Counted from the stretch's first letter, positions 14,821-20,942 are shown. The stretch is 21,317 nucleotides of DNA from Candidatus Iainarchaeum andersonii SCGC AAA011-E11 (GCA_000402355.1 AQRS01000019.1:1-21317), one strand, 5' to 3'. Program-made: numbers and translations. The notes: generated by a model not told the origin, from the letters alone.

Positions 14821-14846
14821 GTTTGAAGGAAAAAGTTCCTTCAAAC
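14821..14846. terminator. Perfect 11-bp hairpin between convergent genes
   Basis: GTTTGAAGGAA (14821-14831) and TTCCTTCAAAC (14836-14846) pair without mismatch around an AAAG loop. It lies between the end of the M24 peptidase gene and the end of the minus-strand histone-fold gene, so it may end or protect both transcripts. Confidence 0.55.
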
Positions 14847-14853
14847 CGTTAAA

Positions 14854-14910
14854 TGCGAAGCCAAGTCCCTGCGTCAGCAGGGGCTCTCGCACCCAACAGC
14901 CGAAACTGTT
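14854..14910. other. Structured element: two further hairpins, candidate non-coding RNA or 3' UTR structure
   Basis: A compound stem runs from 14854 to 14891. TGCGA (14854-14858) pairs with TCGCA (14887-14891), then AGC (14859-14861) with GCT (14883-14885), then CCCTGC (14867-14872) with GCAGGG (14877-14882) around a GTCA loop. Close behind, AACAG (14895-14899) pairs with CTGTT (14906-14910) around CCGAAA. The last stem ends one base before the histone-fold stop codon on the minus strand. No open reading frame explains it. It may be a 3' UTR structure, a processed small RNA, or a bidirectional terminator. Confidence 0.4.
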
Positions 14911-14911
14911 G

Positions 14912-15088
14912 TTAAAAGTCAACTCCTCTTACCGTTTTTCTGCCGTTTGCTTTTGCCCTTTCCGCGGCCTTTTTAATGTGCCAGGCAACAACGTCGCTCA
15001 AAGCATCAACAGCATCTCCGGCCGTATTGCAGCCAGCCTTCTTTATCTCGTCCTTTACTTTCGAACCTACGACCAATGAATCTCCCAT
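14912..15088 (-). CDS. Small histone-fold protein
   Basis: A 58-residue protein read from ATG at 15088 to TAA at 14912-14914. A very strong ribosome-binding site (GGGAGG, eight bases before the ATG) supports the start. The sequence runs VVGSKVKDEIKKAGCNTAGDAVDALSDVVAW and ends ERAKANGRKTVRGVDF. The helix-strap-helix-helix outline and the closing A-x-x-GRKTV-x-x-x-D motif are those of archaeal histones and DUF1931-type histone-fold proteins. It is shorter at the N-terminus than canonical HMf-type histones. Likely role: DNA binding and compaction, or local architecture. It is monocistronic, with an AT-rich upstream region before ilvD on the right and a cluster of hairpins at its 3' end. Confidence 0.8.
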   Translation of the reverse strand: MGDSLVVGSKVKDEIKKAGCNTAGDAVDALSDVVAWHIKKAAERAKANGRKTVRGVDF

Positions 15089-15190
15089 TTCTAAAACCTC
15101 CCTAAAGCGTCTTTCCTAAGGGAAAAACTGATTAAAGCAATGAAAAAAGATTTAAAAAAGAATCTGCAAAATAACGCGTTTTAACGGCGT

Positions 15191-16894
15191 TTAACGGGTT
15201 TTCTGCGGGTTTTCGCCATAATCCGTCACGGCGCCCTCACTTGCCGAGGAAACCTGCCGCGCATACTTCCGCAGGACACCCTTATACTTCAATGCGGGCG
15301 CCTTCCACCCAGCGAGCCTCTTTTTTATCTCCGCTCCGCCCAGCTTCACCGAAAGCTCCTGCTTTTCCGCATCAATCGTAATCAAATCCCCTTCCCTCAG
15401 CACGGCAATCGGGCCGCCCGCCTGCGCCTCCGGGCATACATGACCCACAACCATTCCATGGGTTCCGCCGGAAAACCTGCCGTCCGTAATCAGCCCAACG
15501 CTGTCCAAAAAGCCCTCGCCGATAAGCGCAGAGGTTGGCGCGAGCATTTCCCGCATGCCCGGCCCGCCCTTGGGGCCCTCATAGCGAATAACAATCACGT
15601 CGCCCGCAACAATTTTTTTTCCGAGAATCGCATCCAAACACGCCTCCTCAGAATCAAATATTTTTGCAGGCCCGGTAATTGAAGTTCTTTTCAGGCCCGA
15701 AACCTTTGCAACCGCACCCTCCGGAGCAAGATTGCCGCGCAGAATAACCAACGGACCGGTTTTGCGCAACGGCTCCTTGAGGCTCCTGATTATTTCATTG
15801 TGGTCTGTTAGTTTCGGCGCATTTTTGAGGTTCTCGGCCATTATTTTGCCCGTAACCGTCAAACAATCCGGGTGCAGCAAACCCGCATCCAAAAGAACCT
15901 TCATCACAGCCGCGGAACCCCCAGCCTTGTCAAGGTCAGCCATCACGAATTTGCCTGAAGGCTTCAAATCAGCTATGTGCGGCACTTTTTTCGAAATCCT
16001 GTCAAAATCATCAATCGAAAGCGGAACCTCGAGAGTTTTTGCGATTGCAATCAAATGCAAAACGGCATTTGTGGAACCGCCAAGCGCCATCACAACAGTA
16101 ATCGCATTCTCGAAAGCACTCTTAGTCATGATGTCCTTCGGCCTTATGTTGCTTTTCAAAAGCGAAACAACGGCCTTTCCGGCCTCAAAAGTATCACTCC
16201 TCTTATCCTCGCTCTCCCCGGGATTTGAGGCCGAACCAGGAAGGCTCATTCCAAGCGCTTCAATTGCAGTAGCCATTGTGTTCGCGGTGTACATTCCGCC
16301 GCAGCTCCCATGCCCGGGGCACGCGTGGCATTCTATCTCATGGAAATCGTGCTTCGAAATTTTGCCCGCGCTGTAGCTTCCAACCGCCTCGAAAATGCTT
16401 ACAATGTCCACATCCTTCCCCTTGTAATTGCCCGGCATTATTGTGCCGCCGTAAACAAAAATGCTTGGAATGTTAAGGCGGCCAATTGCAATCAGGCAGC
16501 CCGGCATGTTCTTGTCGCAGCCGCCAACCGCAATGAGGGCGTCAAATGACTGCGCGTTCGAAACAACCTCAATCGAATCCGCAATAACCTCACGCGAAAC
16601 CAAGGAGTATTTCATTCCCTCCGTACCCATTGAAATCCCGTCTGAAACAGTAATGGTGCCGAAAATCTGCGCCTTCGAACCGGCTTCCTCGGCGCCCTGC
16701 TTTGCCCTCAACACAAGCTTGTCTATGTGCGCATTGCAAGGAGTTATTTCGCTCCAGGTGCTCGCAACACCTATTATCGGCTTTGAGAAATCAGAATCGT
16801 TAAAGCCCACGGCGCGGAGCATTGCGCGGTTAGGCGCCCTCTTGTCGCCGCTGGTGATGCGTGAACTCCTTTCATTAAGAACGATTTTAGCCAT
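15191..16894 (-). CDS. ilvD: Dihydroxy-acid dehydratase
   Basis: A 567-residue iron-sulfur dehydratase, the next-to-last step in valine and isoleucine synthesis (2,3-dihydroxy acid to 2-oxo acid). The cluster-binding cysteines are in their usual places: the Cys of TWSEITPCNAHID, GGCDKNMPGC, and CHACPGHGSCGGMYTANTM. GRFSGGTHGMVVGHVCPEA near the C-terminus carries the active-site Ser region. Length matches IlvD. The start is the ATG at 16894 (MAKIVLNER), because a strong TATA box lies just upstream; the in-frame extension to a TTG at 16942 would overlap that promoter. No other branched-chain pathway gene is in the window. AlkD lies 54 bases upstream on the same strand. Confidence 0.96.
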   Translation of the reverse strand: MAKIVLNERSSRITSGDKRAPNRAMLRAVGFNDSDFSKPIIGVASTWSEITPCNAHIDKLVLRAKQGAEEAGSKAQIFGTITVSDGISMGTEGMKYSLVSREVIADSIEVVSNAQSFDALIAVGGCDKNMPGCLIAIGRLNIPSIFVYGGTIMPGNYKGKDVDIVSIFEAVGSYSAGKISKHDFHEIECHACPGHGSCGGMYTANTMATAIEALGMSLPGSASNPGESEDKRSDTFEAGKAVVSLLKSNIRPKDIMTKSAFENAITVVMALGGSTNAVLHLIAIAKTLEVPLSIDDFDRISKKVPHIADLKPSGKFVMADLDKAGGSAAVMKVLLDAGLLHPDCLTVTGKIMAENLKNAPKLTDHNEIIRSLKEPLRKTGPLVILRGNLAPEGAVAKVSGLKRTSITGPAKIFDSEEACLDAILGKKIVAGDVIVIRYEGPKGGPGMREMLAPTSALIGEGFLDSVGLITDGRFSGGTHGMVVGHVCPEAQAGGPIAVLREGDLITIDAEKQELSVKLGGAEIKKRLAGWKAPALKYKGVLRKYARQVSSASEGAVTDYGENPQKTR

Positions 16895-16922
16895 CGGAAC
16901 CAGACAAAAAATACCCTGAAAA

Positions 16923-16930
16923 AATTTATA
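16923..16930 (-). promoter_or_regulatory. Strong TATA box for ilvD
   Basis: TATAAATT on the minus strand, followed by a T-rich stretch, lies 29-36 bases before the ilvD ATG. This predicts a nearly leaderless mRNA, independent of the upstream alkD gene. Confidence 0.55.
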
Positions 16931-16948
16931 ATCAAACCGCAAAGCCAG

Positions 16949-17647
16949 TCAAACGGTTCCATTGAGATACGCTTTCCTCTCCGCCTCGAGAAAACGCTCA
17001 ATCGCGTAACGGAGCATTGTGCGCGGCATTTTCCTGTAATGCTTCTTAAGGAACCTAACTTCAGAGGCCTTGTCCCGCTTGCCCACTTCACGGAGCATCC
17101 AGCCCACCGCTTTGTGAATCAAATCGTGAGAGTCATTGAGGAGCAATTCAGAAACCTCAAAAGTTTCCGCGAAAGAATTCCTTTTAATGAAAGAGAATGT
17201 GGAAACAATTGCGATGCGCCGCTCCCACAAATTCCCGGAGCACGCAAGGTCACGGAGCATCGCCTTATCCTTGTCCGCAAGATATTCGCCCACGATTTTG
17301 TCCGCGCTCAAATCAACCAAATCCCAGTTGTTCACAAAGCGTGCGTTGCCGAAATAAAAATCGAAAATCTTTTTCCTTTCCGCTTCGCTTGCCTTTGAAA
17401 ATTTCTGCACCAGAACAAGCAGCGCGAGCAACCTCTCCTCGTGAAATTCCGAGGAAATAATCTTTTGCACTTCACTCAGCGGAATTCCGGAGTATTTTTT
17501 CGCGACAGAACGGGTCTGCGGAACGGTTATGCCGAGGAAAACGTCGCCTTCCGCGTATTCTCCTTTTCCGGTCTTGAAAAACCGCTGGAGAAACTTTCCT
17601 TTGGACTTATTTGCGAGGGAACGCAATTCTTTCTGCGCGGAAAGCAT
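16949..17647 (-). CDS. alkD: DNA alkylation repair glycosylase AlkD
   Basis: A 232-residue HEAT-repeat protein of the AlkD/AlkC superfamily, which excises bulky or cationic alkylated purines without flipping the base. The active-site residues known from Bacillus AlkD are recognisable: Trp and Asp in NNWDLVD, Arg in NLWERRIAIVSTF, and Trp in KAVGWMLREVGKRD. The opening FFKTGKGEYAEGDVFLGITV is also typical. ATG at 17647. The gene ends 54 bases before ilvD. Upstream lies a stretch with a TATA box, an inverted repeat across the predicted transcription start, and a possible 15-codon reading frame, so its expression may be controlled. Confidence 0.92.
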   Translation of the reverse strand: MLSAQKELRSLANKSKGKFLQRFFKTGKGEYAEGDVFLGITVPQTRSVAKKYSGIPLSEVQKIISSEFHEERLLALLVLVQKFSKASEAERKKIFDFYFGNARFVNNWDLVDLSADKIVGEYLADKDKAMLRDLACSGNLWERRIAIVSTFSFIKRNSFAETFEVSELLLNDSHDLIHKAVGWMLREVGKRDKASEVRFLKKHYRKMPRTMLRYAIERFLEAERKAYLNGTV

Positions 17648-17685
17648 GAAATATCAACGCGTGAACAAAATTAAAACAAGAAGCC

Positions 17686-17733
17686 TCAGTCCGCCCATCT
17701 GTCCTCATCTTCCGGCGAAGGAATCGGCATCAT
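17686..17733 (-). CDS. Candidate short ORF upstream of alkD (15 codons)
   Basis: ATGATGCCG... reads MMPIPSPEDEDRWAD then TGA. The frame is open further upstream to a possible GTG at 17745. It starts about 24 bases (about 12 from the GTG) after a transcription start predicted from the TATA box at 17781-17788. It could be a micro-protein, an upstream ORF controlling alkD, or chance. There is no obvious ribosome-binding site. Confidence 0.2.
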   Translation of the reverse strand: MMPIPSPEDEDRWAD

Positions 17734-17757
17734 CGTCAGTTCCACACACCCCAGGCC

Positions 17758-17788
17758 TTTAAACTTGAGTTTAAACTATTTTTTATAA
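17758..17788 (-). promoter_or_regulatory. TATA box with adjoining inverted-repeat operator
   Basis: TTATAAAA on the minus strand (17781-17788) is a good TATA box. Immediately downstream, TTTAAACT (17758-17765) and AGTTTAAA (17768-17775) form an 8-bp inverted repeat with a two-base centre. That repeat sits between the TATA box and the expected start of transcription near 17757, an ideal position for a repressor. The transcript would lead into alkD. Confidence 0.45.
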
Positions 17789-17814
17789 GCTTTCATCGGA
17801 TTATTTATCACGGA

Positions 17815-17840
17815 TGGCTACGTTTTCACTTTTGTAGCCA
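17815..17840 (-). terminator. Hairpin after the Fic gene
   Basis: TGGCTAC (17815-17821) and GTAGCCA (17834-17840) pair perfectly around a 12-base loop, beginning one base after the Fic stop codon on the minus strand. It is probably a transcript-end structure. Confidence 0.4.
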
Positions 17841-17841
17841 C

Positions 17842-18798
17842 CTAATTATTGTTCTGACTATTGAGTTGCTTGTAGCTTTCTTTTATCTGTTTTACAAGAA
17901 AATCCGTGAAGCCCTTGTAGTTTTGTTTATGCCCCTCTTCCTGCGTTTGGAAATATTCATCCCTTTTCTTTACAGGGATGTTCGTGAACGGAAAACCGTT
18001 TTTTTGAAGGACATAATTCATCAGAAGCCTTGCAATTCTTCCATTTCCATCGGCAAAAGGATGAATAGTTGTGAAGGTGCAATGCAACTTTGCGGCAAGC
18101 TCCATAGGGTGAACAGATTCTTTTTGCCGATTATATTGTTCGAAAAGTTTTTTCATTAAGCCAGGCACGTACTGGAAATGGGGGAACTCGAACTTACTTG
18201 CCCTTATTTCCACGTCAACAGGCCGCCAAATGCCCTTATACTTGCCATAGTCAGGAACTCCATTGAGCAGGATATAATGAAGCTGAAGAATCATCACATC
18301 ATCAATTTCCCTGTTTATTTTCAGGTATTGGTCATATCTTTCAAGGCATTTTTCCATGTTCAATACTTCAAGTCGTTCCCTCTCGCTTCCCACCCTGGCT
18401 TTTTTGCGGAGTATCTTTTTAGTTTCATCCAAAGTGAGAGTTGAACCTTCTATCGCATTGGTGTTTGTAATGAACTTGTCCCTTTCGGCTTCAAGCCACT
18501 CTCTTTTTTCACCTGCACTAAGGCTTTCTATGAACTCTGTTGTTTCCTGTTTTATTTTCTCCAGAGATTTAGCAGTGGCTATATCAATAAATTCAGTGTC
18601 TGGCTTGACCAATTCCAATTTGTAATAATCCTCAATCTGCTTTCGAAGATTTTTTTCATAAATAGCAATGATTTTTTTTGCGGGTTTCTTGCCTCCAATA
18701 TATTCTGAAAACTTCCTGAATTTTTTGCCTATTCTTACATTTTGCTCCAGATAATAATAGACCTTGCCTTTTACCTTTCTCTGGACAACAGAAGCCAC
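17842..18798 (-). CDS. Fic-domain protein (likely AMPylase, self-inhibited class II type)
   Basis: A 318-residue Fic protein. The catalytic motif is HPFADGNGRIAR (246-257), with catalytic His246 and the anion-binding NGR loop. An inhibitory-helix motif TNAIEGS (113-119, Glu117) lies N-terminal to it, as in class II Fic proteins, which block their own ATP site and need no separate antitoxin. Such proteins transfer AMP to target proteins. The first 40 residues (RKVKGKVYYYLEQNVRIGKK) resemble a small DNA-binding or integrase-like N-terminal module. I place the start at the GTG at 18798, because the TATA box at 18820-18828 lies about 25 bases upstream of it; a GTG at 18813 is inside the operator. 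No ribosome-binding site is present, so it is probably leaderless. Base use is more AT-rich than in flanking core genes. Confidence 0.88.
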   Translation of the reverse strand: MASVVQRKVKGKVYYYLEQNVRIGKKFRKFSEYIGGKKPAKKIIAIYEKNLRKQIEDYYKLELVKPDTEFIDIATAKSLEKIKQETTEFIESLSAGEKREWLEAERDKFITNTNAIEGSTLTLDETKKILRKKARVGSERERLEVLNMEKCLERYDQYLKINREIDDVMILQLHYILLNGVPDYGKYKGIWRPVDVEIRASKFEFPHFQYVPGLMKKLFEQYNRQKESVHPMELAAKLHCTFTTIHPFADGNGRIARLLMNYVLQKNGFPFTNIPVKKRDEYFQTQEEGHKQNYKGFTDFLVKQIKESYKQLNSQNNN

Positions 18799-18803
18799 GA
18801 TAG

Positions 18804-18880
18804 TTATAACCACAAAACAATTTATAAATTGTGGTGATAACTTTTAACACCACAAAAAACCAAGAAAAATGTGGTGACAA
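18804..18880 (-). promoter_or_regulatory. Fic promoter with two tandem 37-nt inverted-repeat operator units
   Basis: Four 12-base half-sites are laid out regularly: TTATAACCACAA (18804-18815), TTGTGGTGATAA (18829-18840), TTAACACCACAA (18844-18855) and ATGTGGTGACAA (18869-18880). Sites 1 and 3 point one way, sites 2 and 4 the other. Each pair has a 13-base spacer, and the second pair is displaced by exactly 40 bases from the first. The Fic TATA box (TTTATAAAT) lies in the spacer of the first pair, and half-site 1 covers the predicted transcription start. This is the form of an operator for a dimeric or tetrameric repressor. Confidence 0.6.
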
Positions 18881-19019
18881 CCATGTGATGATTCATAGAG
18901 AGCATAGACGATAGTCAGATGAACATCAACACACGTTATTGGTGTTACTCCAGAAAGGCTTATGTGTTTACCTGTTTACCGCAAACTTGGTTATTTCAAG
19001 GTTGCAGGAATTATTGGCT
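18881..19019. other. AT-rich stretch without a recognisable gene
   Basis: I see no reading frame with a ribosome-binding site, recognisable protein motif or RNA fold here. A weak stem AACAC/GTGTT lies near 18930. The stretch separates the Fic operator from the metal/thiol-like cluster and may be a junction left by gene acquisition. Confidence 0.3.
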
Positions 19020-19115
19020 TTACACCAAGCTCGGCATTTTTCTGTCCATCCTTTTTTTTGTATACAAAATTACATCGGGACAGGCATGCAATTGGTTCTT
19101 TGTGACTTTGGTCAT
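19020..19115 (-). CDS. Candidate small ORF coupled to the CPxC membrane protein (31 codons)
   Basis: The frame opens with an ATG that overlaps the upstream membrane-protein stop as ATGA, the classical coupling arrangement, and reads MTKVTKNQLHACPDVILYTK then a short basic tail. It contains a run of eight A. One-base slippage there would lead into KDGQKNAELGVKPIIPATLK in the next frame, which looks at least as protein-like. It may therefore be a frameshifted remnant of a longer gene. No family is recognised. Confidence 0.2.
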   Translation of the reverse strand: MTKVTKNQLHACPDVILYTKKRMDRKMPSLV

Positions 19116-19615
19116 TTACACCACCTACATTTATTCTCTATAGATTTTGAAGTAACATAAATAGACAATACGCTTAATCCAATTGCAAATAGTACAAGTG
19201 GTGTTCTATATTGAAGTATATATGCAGTTGCGTTGACACCTATAACTCCTGTAATGATAGCAAGACAAGCTGGGCAACCACCGAGTGCACCCAACCCTCC
19301 AAGAAAGCCGCTGAATACGCTCCCGCCCGTGACAGCAATTGGAGTCGTCTTTATTTCTTTGTTTTCCCATTTCGAATACAGTTGCATTGATAGCCATACT
19401 CCAAATGTTATTGTGAGCATACCAATCAATATGAGTTGTAATAAACCGCCAGACAAAATAGAGGCGAGCATAATTGGATCAGTGATTATGCCGAACGATT
19501 TCAAAACAACAGAAGATAATGAAATCATATACAAAATCATCAATATAACTCCCGAAAATATAGCTATTGCTAAATATTTCCTACTGGATAAAACCATGTG
19601 TATAACTTTTAGCAT
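19112..19615 (-). CDS. Membrane protein with CPxC motif, candidate metal or thiol transporter
   Basis: A 167-residue protein with about four hydrophobic segments (roughly 13-35, 48-78, 95-130, 138-155). The third carries GFLGGLGALGGCPACLAIITG with Cys114 and Cys117, and the extreme C-terminus is CRWCK (Cys163, Cys166). Two CxxC-type pairs, one in a membrane helix and one at a tail, suggest soft-metal or disulfide handling, as in Mer-type transporters, but I cannot name the family. Start: ATG at 19615 is preferred; an in-frame TTG at 19654 would overlap the upstream gene's stop, and ATG at 19597 is also possible. It follows the small Cys-rich gene by 31 bases and is probably co-transcribed with it. 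Confidence 0.65.
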   Translation of the reverse strand: MLKVIHMVLSSRKYLAIAIFSGVILMILYMISLSSVVLKSFGIITDPIMLASILSGGLLQLILIGMLTITFGVWLSMQLYSKWENKEIKTTPIAVTGGSVFSGFLGGLGALGGCPACLAIITGVIGVNATAYILQYRTPLVLFAIGLSVLSIYVTSKSIENKCRWCK

Positions 19616-19646
19616 AACCTTCAACCCGGCGTTAGTATGCTCAACC

Positions 19647-19781
19647 CTAAGCAAGTTCCTTTAATAGCAATTTTCTTGCTTGGGGTGAGAGCACTTTTTT
19701 GAGTTCTTTTGTGCAAATGCATATACAGCAATCACAAACAGAACATACTCCACCACTACAGCATTTTTCCGTTTTTTCCAT
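19647..19781 (-). CDS. Small cysteine-rich protein (44 residues), metallothionein-like
   Basis: ATG at 19781 is preceded at six bases by a perfect GGAGGT ribosome-binding site. The protein opens MEKTEK and then contains CCSGGVCSVCDCCICIC (residues 7-23), eight cysteines in 17 positions, followed by a helical basic C-terminus (TKELKKVLSPQARKLLLKEL). The density and spacing of cysteines suggest binding of soft metals such as Cu(I), Zn, Cd, Hg or As(III), in the cytoplasm since no signal peptide is seen. It is divergent from the HxlR regulator and directly upstream of the CPxC membrane protein. No named family is recognised; it could be an archaeal metallothionein analogue or a metallochaperone for the membrane protein. 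Confidence 0.7.
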   Translation of the reverse strand: MEKTEKCCSGGVCSVCDCCICICTKELKKVLSPQARKLLLKELA

Positions 19782-19810
19782 TTTAATACCTCCAATTTTT
19801 AATTAGTTTA

Positions 19811-19824
19811 TTTTGTATACTATT
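19811..19824. promoter_or_regulatory. Divergent promoter with TTTTGTATAC element
   Basis: TTTTGTATACTATT lies midway between the divergent Cys-rich and HxlR genes. Its left ten bases recur in the perfect palindrome TTTTGTATACAAAA at 19056-19069. The flanking AT-rich sequence (TTAATTAG to the left, GATTAATTTAAG to the right) can supply TATA boxes in both directions. It is a plausible HxlR binding site. Confidence 0.35.
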
Positions 19825-19859
19825 AAGTGATTCTTGATTAATTTAAGGCAGGTAGTTCC

Positions 19860-20228
19860 ATGGCAGAAACCAGTATCCATTTGGCAACAAATAGTGAATG
19901 CAAAATGAAGGGTAATGGATATTGCCCAAGACCGCTTGAAAAGACCACTTTTCTTAGCAAAAAATGGGCGCTAAGTATCATAGTAACGATCGGAAACTTT
20001 GGCACATTACGCTTCAATGGCCTCTTGAATAGGATTAACGGGATTACACAAAAAACGCTTGCTGAAAGGCTACGTGAATTAGAGGGGCACAACCTAATCA
20101 CAAGAACAGCCTTTTCGGAAAAGCCCCCAAGAGTAGAATACTCGCTCACCCTCAGTGGCGAAAAAGTCAGAAAAGCAATCCTCCCACTCATAAAACTAGC
20201 AGAATCAAACACATTCAGCAAACACTAA
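19860..20228 (+). CDS. HxlR-family transcriptional regulator
   Basis: A 122-residue winged-helix protein of the HxlR type. After CPRPLEKTTFLSKKWALSII come LRFNGLLNRINGITQKTLAE, RLRELEGHNLITR and EKPPRVEYSLTLSGEKV, the standard HxlR sequence in order. Many HxlR proteins sense thiols, electrophiles or oxidants through a conserved N-terminal Cys; here Cys14 and Cys22 precede the DNA-binding domain. It probably acts as a dimer and is transcribed away from the Cys-rich gene, sharing the intergenic control region. It ends three bases before the converging MerP-like gene. It is the likely local regulator of the flanking metal/thiol-like genes. Confidence 0.9.
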   Translation: MAETSIHLATNSECKMKGNGYCPRPLEKTTFLSKKWALSIIVTIGNFGTLRFNGLLNRINGITQKTLAERLRELEGHNLITRTAFSEKPPRVEYSLTLSGEKVRKAILPLIKLAESNTFSKH

Positions 20229-20231
20229 AAT

Positions 20232-20588
20232 TTATTTTATTGAAATATCTTTAACTATTGTTGATGGGTAAGGCTCTGTAAGTTTTGTTATTTGCCGCTT
20301 ACCTATTTTTGCTTGATCATAAACTATTTTTGCTGTTCCTGTCTGTGCAACATAATCTGTTATTTTTATTTCTGTCGACTGTATTCCTGGAGTTTTGTTC
20401 ATTACGGATTGGATGCCATAAATACAGCTTTCGCACCATAGCCCCTCGATTCTTAATTCCACCTGCCTTAATTCGCCCGGCTGAGCTACTGTGGTTAATG
20501 CGGTTTGTGTTGCATTTGACTGTGTTTGATTTGTACAACCGGACAGCAACAATATTCCAAGTAATGCTAGTATTACGATTTGTTTCAT
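20232..20588 (-). CDS. MerP-like lipoprotein with heavy-metal-associated domain
   Basis: A 118-residue exported lipoprotein. The signal peptide MKQIVILALLGILLLSGC has its lipobox ending at Cys18, followed by a Ser/Thr/Gln-rich linker to about residue 38. Residues 41-105 form an HMA (ferredoxin-like) domain with the metal-binding motif GLWCESC (Cys52, Cys55) and the following VMNKTPGIQS. HMA domains pass Cu(I), Hg(II) or similar ions to a partner by ligand exchange. The start is the ATG at 20588, seven bases from GGTGA that overlaps the end of the MerT-like gene; the frame extends to a TTG at 20603. The pair resembles MerT-MerP, with the soluble MerP replaced by a membrane-anchored form suitable for an archaeon. 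Confidence 0.85.
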   Translation of the reverse strand: MKQIVILALLGILLLSGCTNQTQSNATQTALTTVAQPGELRQVELRIEGLWCESCIYGIQSVMNKTPGIQSTEIKITDYVAQTGTAKIVYDQAKIGKRQITKLTEPYPSTIVKDISIK

Positions 20589-20595
20589 TTTATGT

Positions 20596-20940
20596 TCACC
20601 CAAAAATTTGTTGTGCCAGAAAAGGCACTAAAACAAATTTGACAAAATAGTAAATGATAAGCATTATTATCAAAGACAATGCAATTGTTTTCCAGTTTGA
20701 CTTTATTCCTTCAACATTGCAACAGTTTTTTTTCTTTAAATAAAAGTAAGTCGTAACAGCAAGAAAAATTAAAGCGATTGTTAAAAAGAATTCTCCGTAA
20801 AACCCAATGTACAGGCCAAGTGCAGCTGAACCTATTCCAAAGAAAACCGCCAAAGCAATTATTGCGAGTGGCAGAGTGCAGCAGAGCGTTCCAATAAGAG
20901 CTGCGATTAAACCGTTTTTGATTCCTTCCTTTTCAGCCAA
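20596..20940 (-). CDS. MerT-like membrane transport protein
   Basis: A 114-residue protein with three hydrophobic segments (about 10-38, 45-68, 84-110). A vicinal Cys pair lies in the first (GTLCCTLPL, Cys20-Cys21) and another in the loop after the second (KKKNCCN, Cys73-Cys74). Position of the pairs, number of helices and length all follow MerT, the inner-membrane mercuric-ion importer, although the metal here could differ. The start must be TTG at 20940 (GAGGGG six bases upstream), because no ATG precedes the first helix. It lies two bases after the phosphatase stop and seven bases before the MerP-like gene, so the three form an operon. No MerA reductase is visible. Confidence 0.8.
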   Translation of the reverse strand: MAEKEGIKNGLIAALIGTLCCTLPLAIIALAVFFGIGSAALGLYIGFYGEFFLTIALIFLAVTTYFYLKKKNCCNVEGIKSNWKTIALSLIIMLIIYYFVKFVLVPFLAQQIFG

Positions 20941-20942
20941 CC

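Noticed and set aside
16895..16942. 16-residue N-terminal extension of IlvD from TTG
   Set aside because: It would contain the strong TATA box of ilvD; the ATG at 16894 gives the standard family N-terminus.
18799..18813. GTG at 18813 as Fic start
   Set aside because: It lies only 7-15 bases from the TATA box, before the expected transcription start, and within an operator half-site.
18881..19111. Insertion-sequence or transposase remnant
   Set aside because: Fragments such as ELGVKPIIPATLK looked suggestive, but there are no terminal inverted repeats, target-site duplication or DDE motif to support it.
18919..19160. Plus-strand frames of 73-74 codons between Fic and the CPxC gene
   Set aside because: They have no ribosome-binding site, odd Cys/Trp/Tyr-rich composition and no family resemblance, and they overlap the end of the minus-strand gene.
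19233..19664. 143-codon plus-strand frame opposite the CPxC membrane protein
   Set aside because: It is a shadow of a hydrophobic minus-strand gene, and the minus-strand frame has conserved Cys motifs and operon context.
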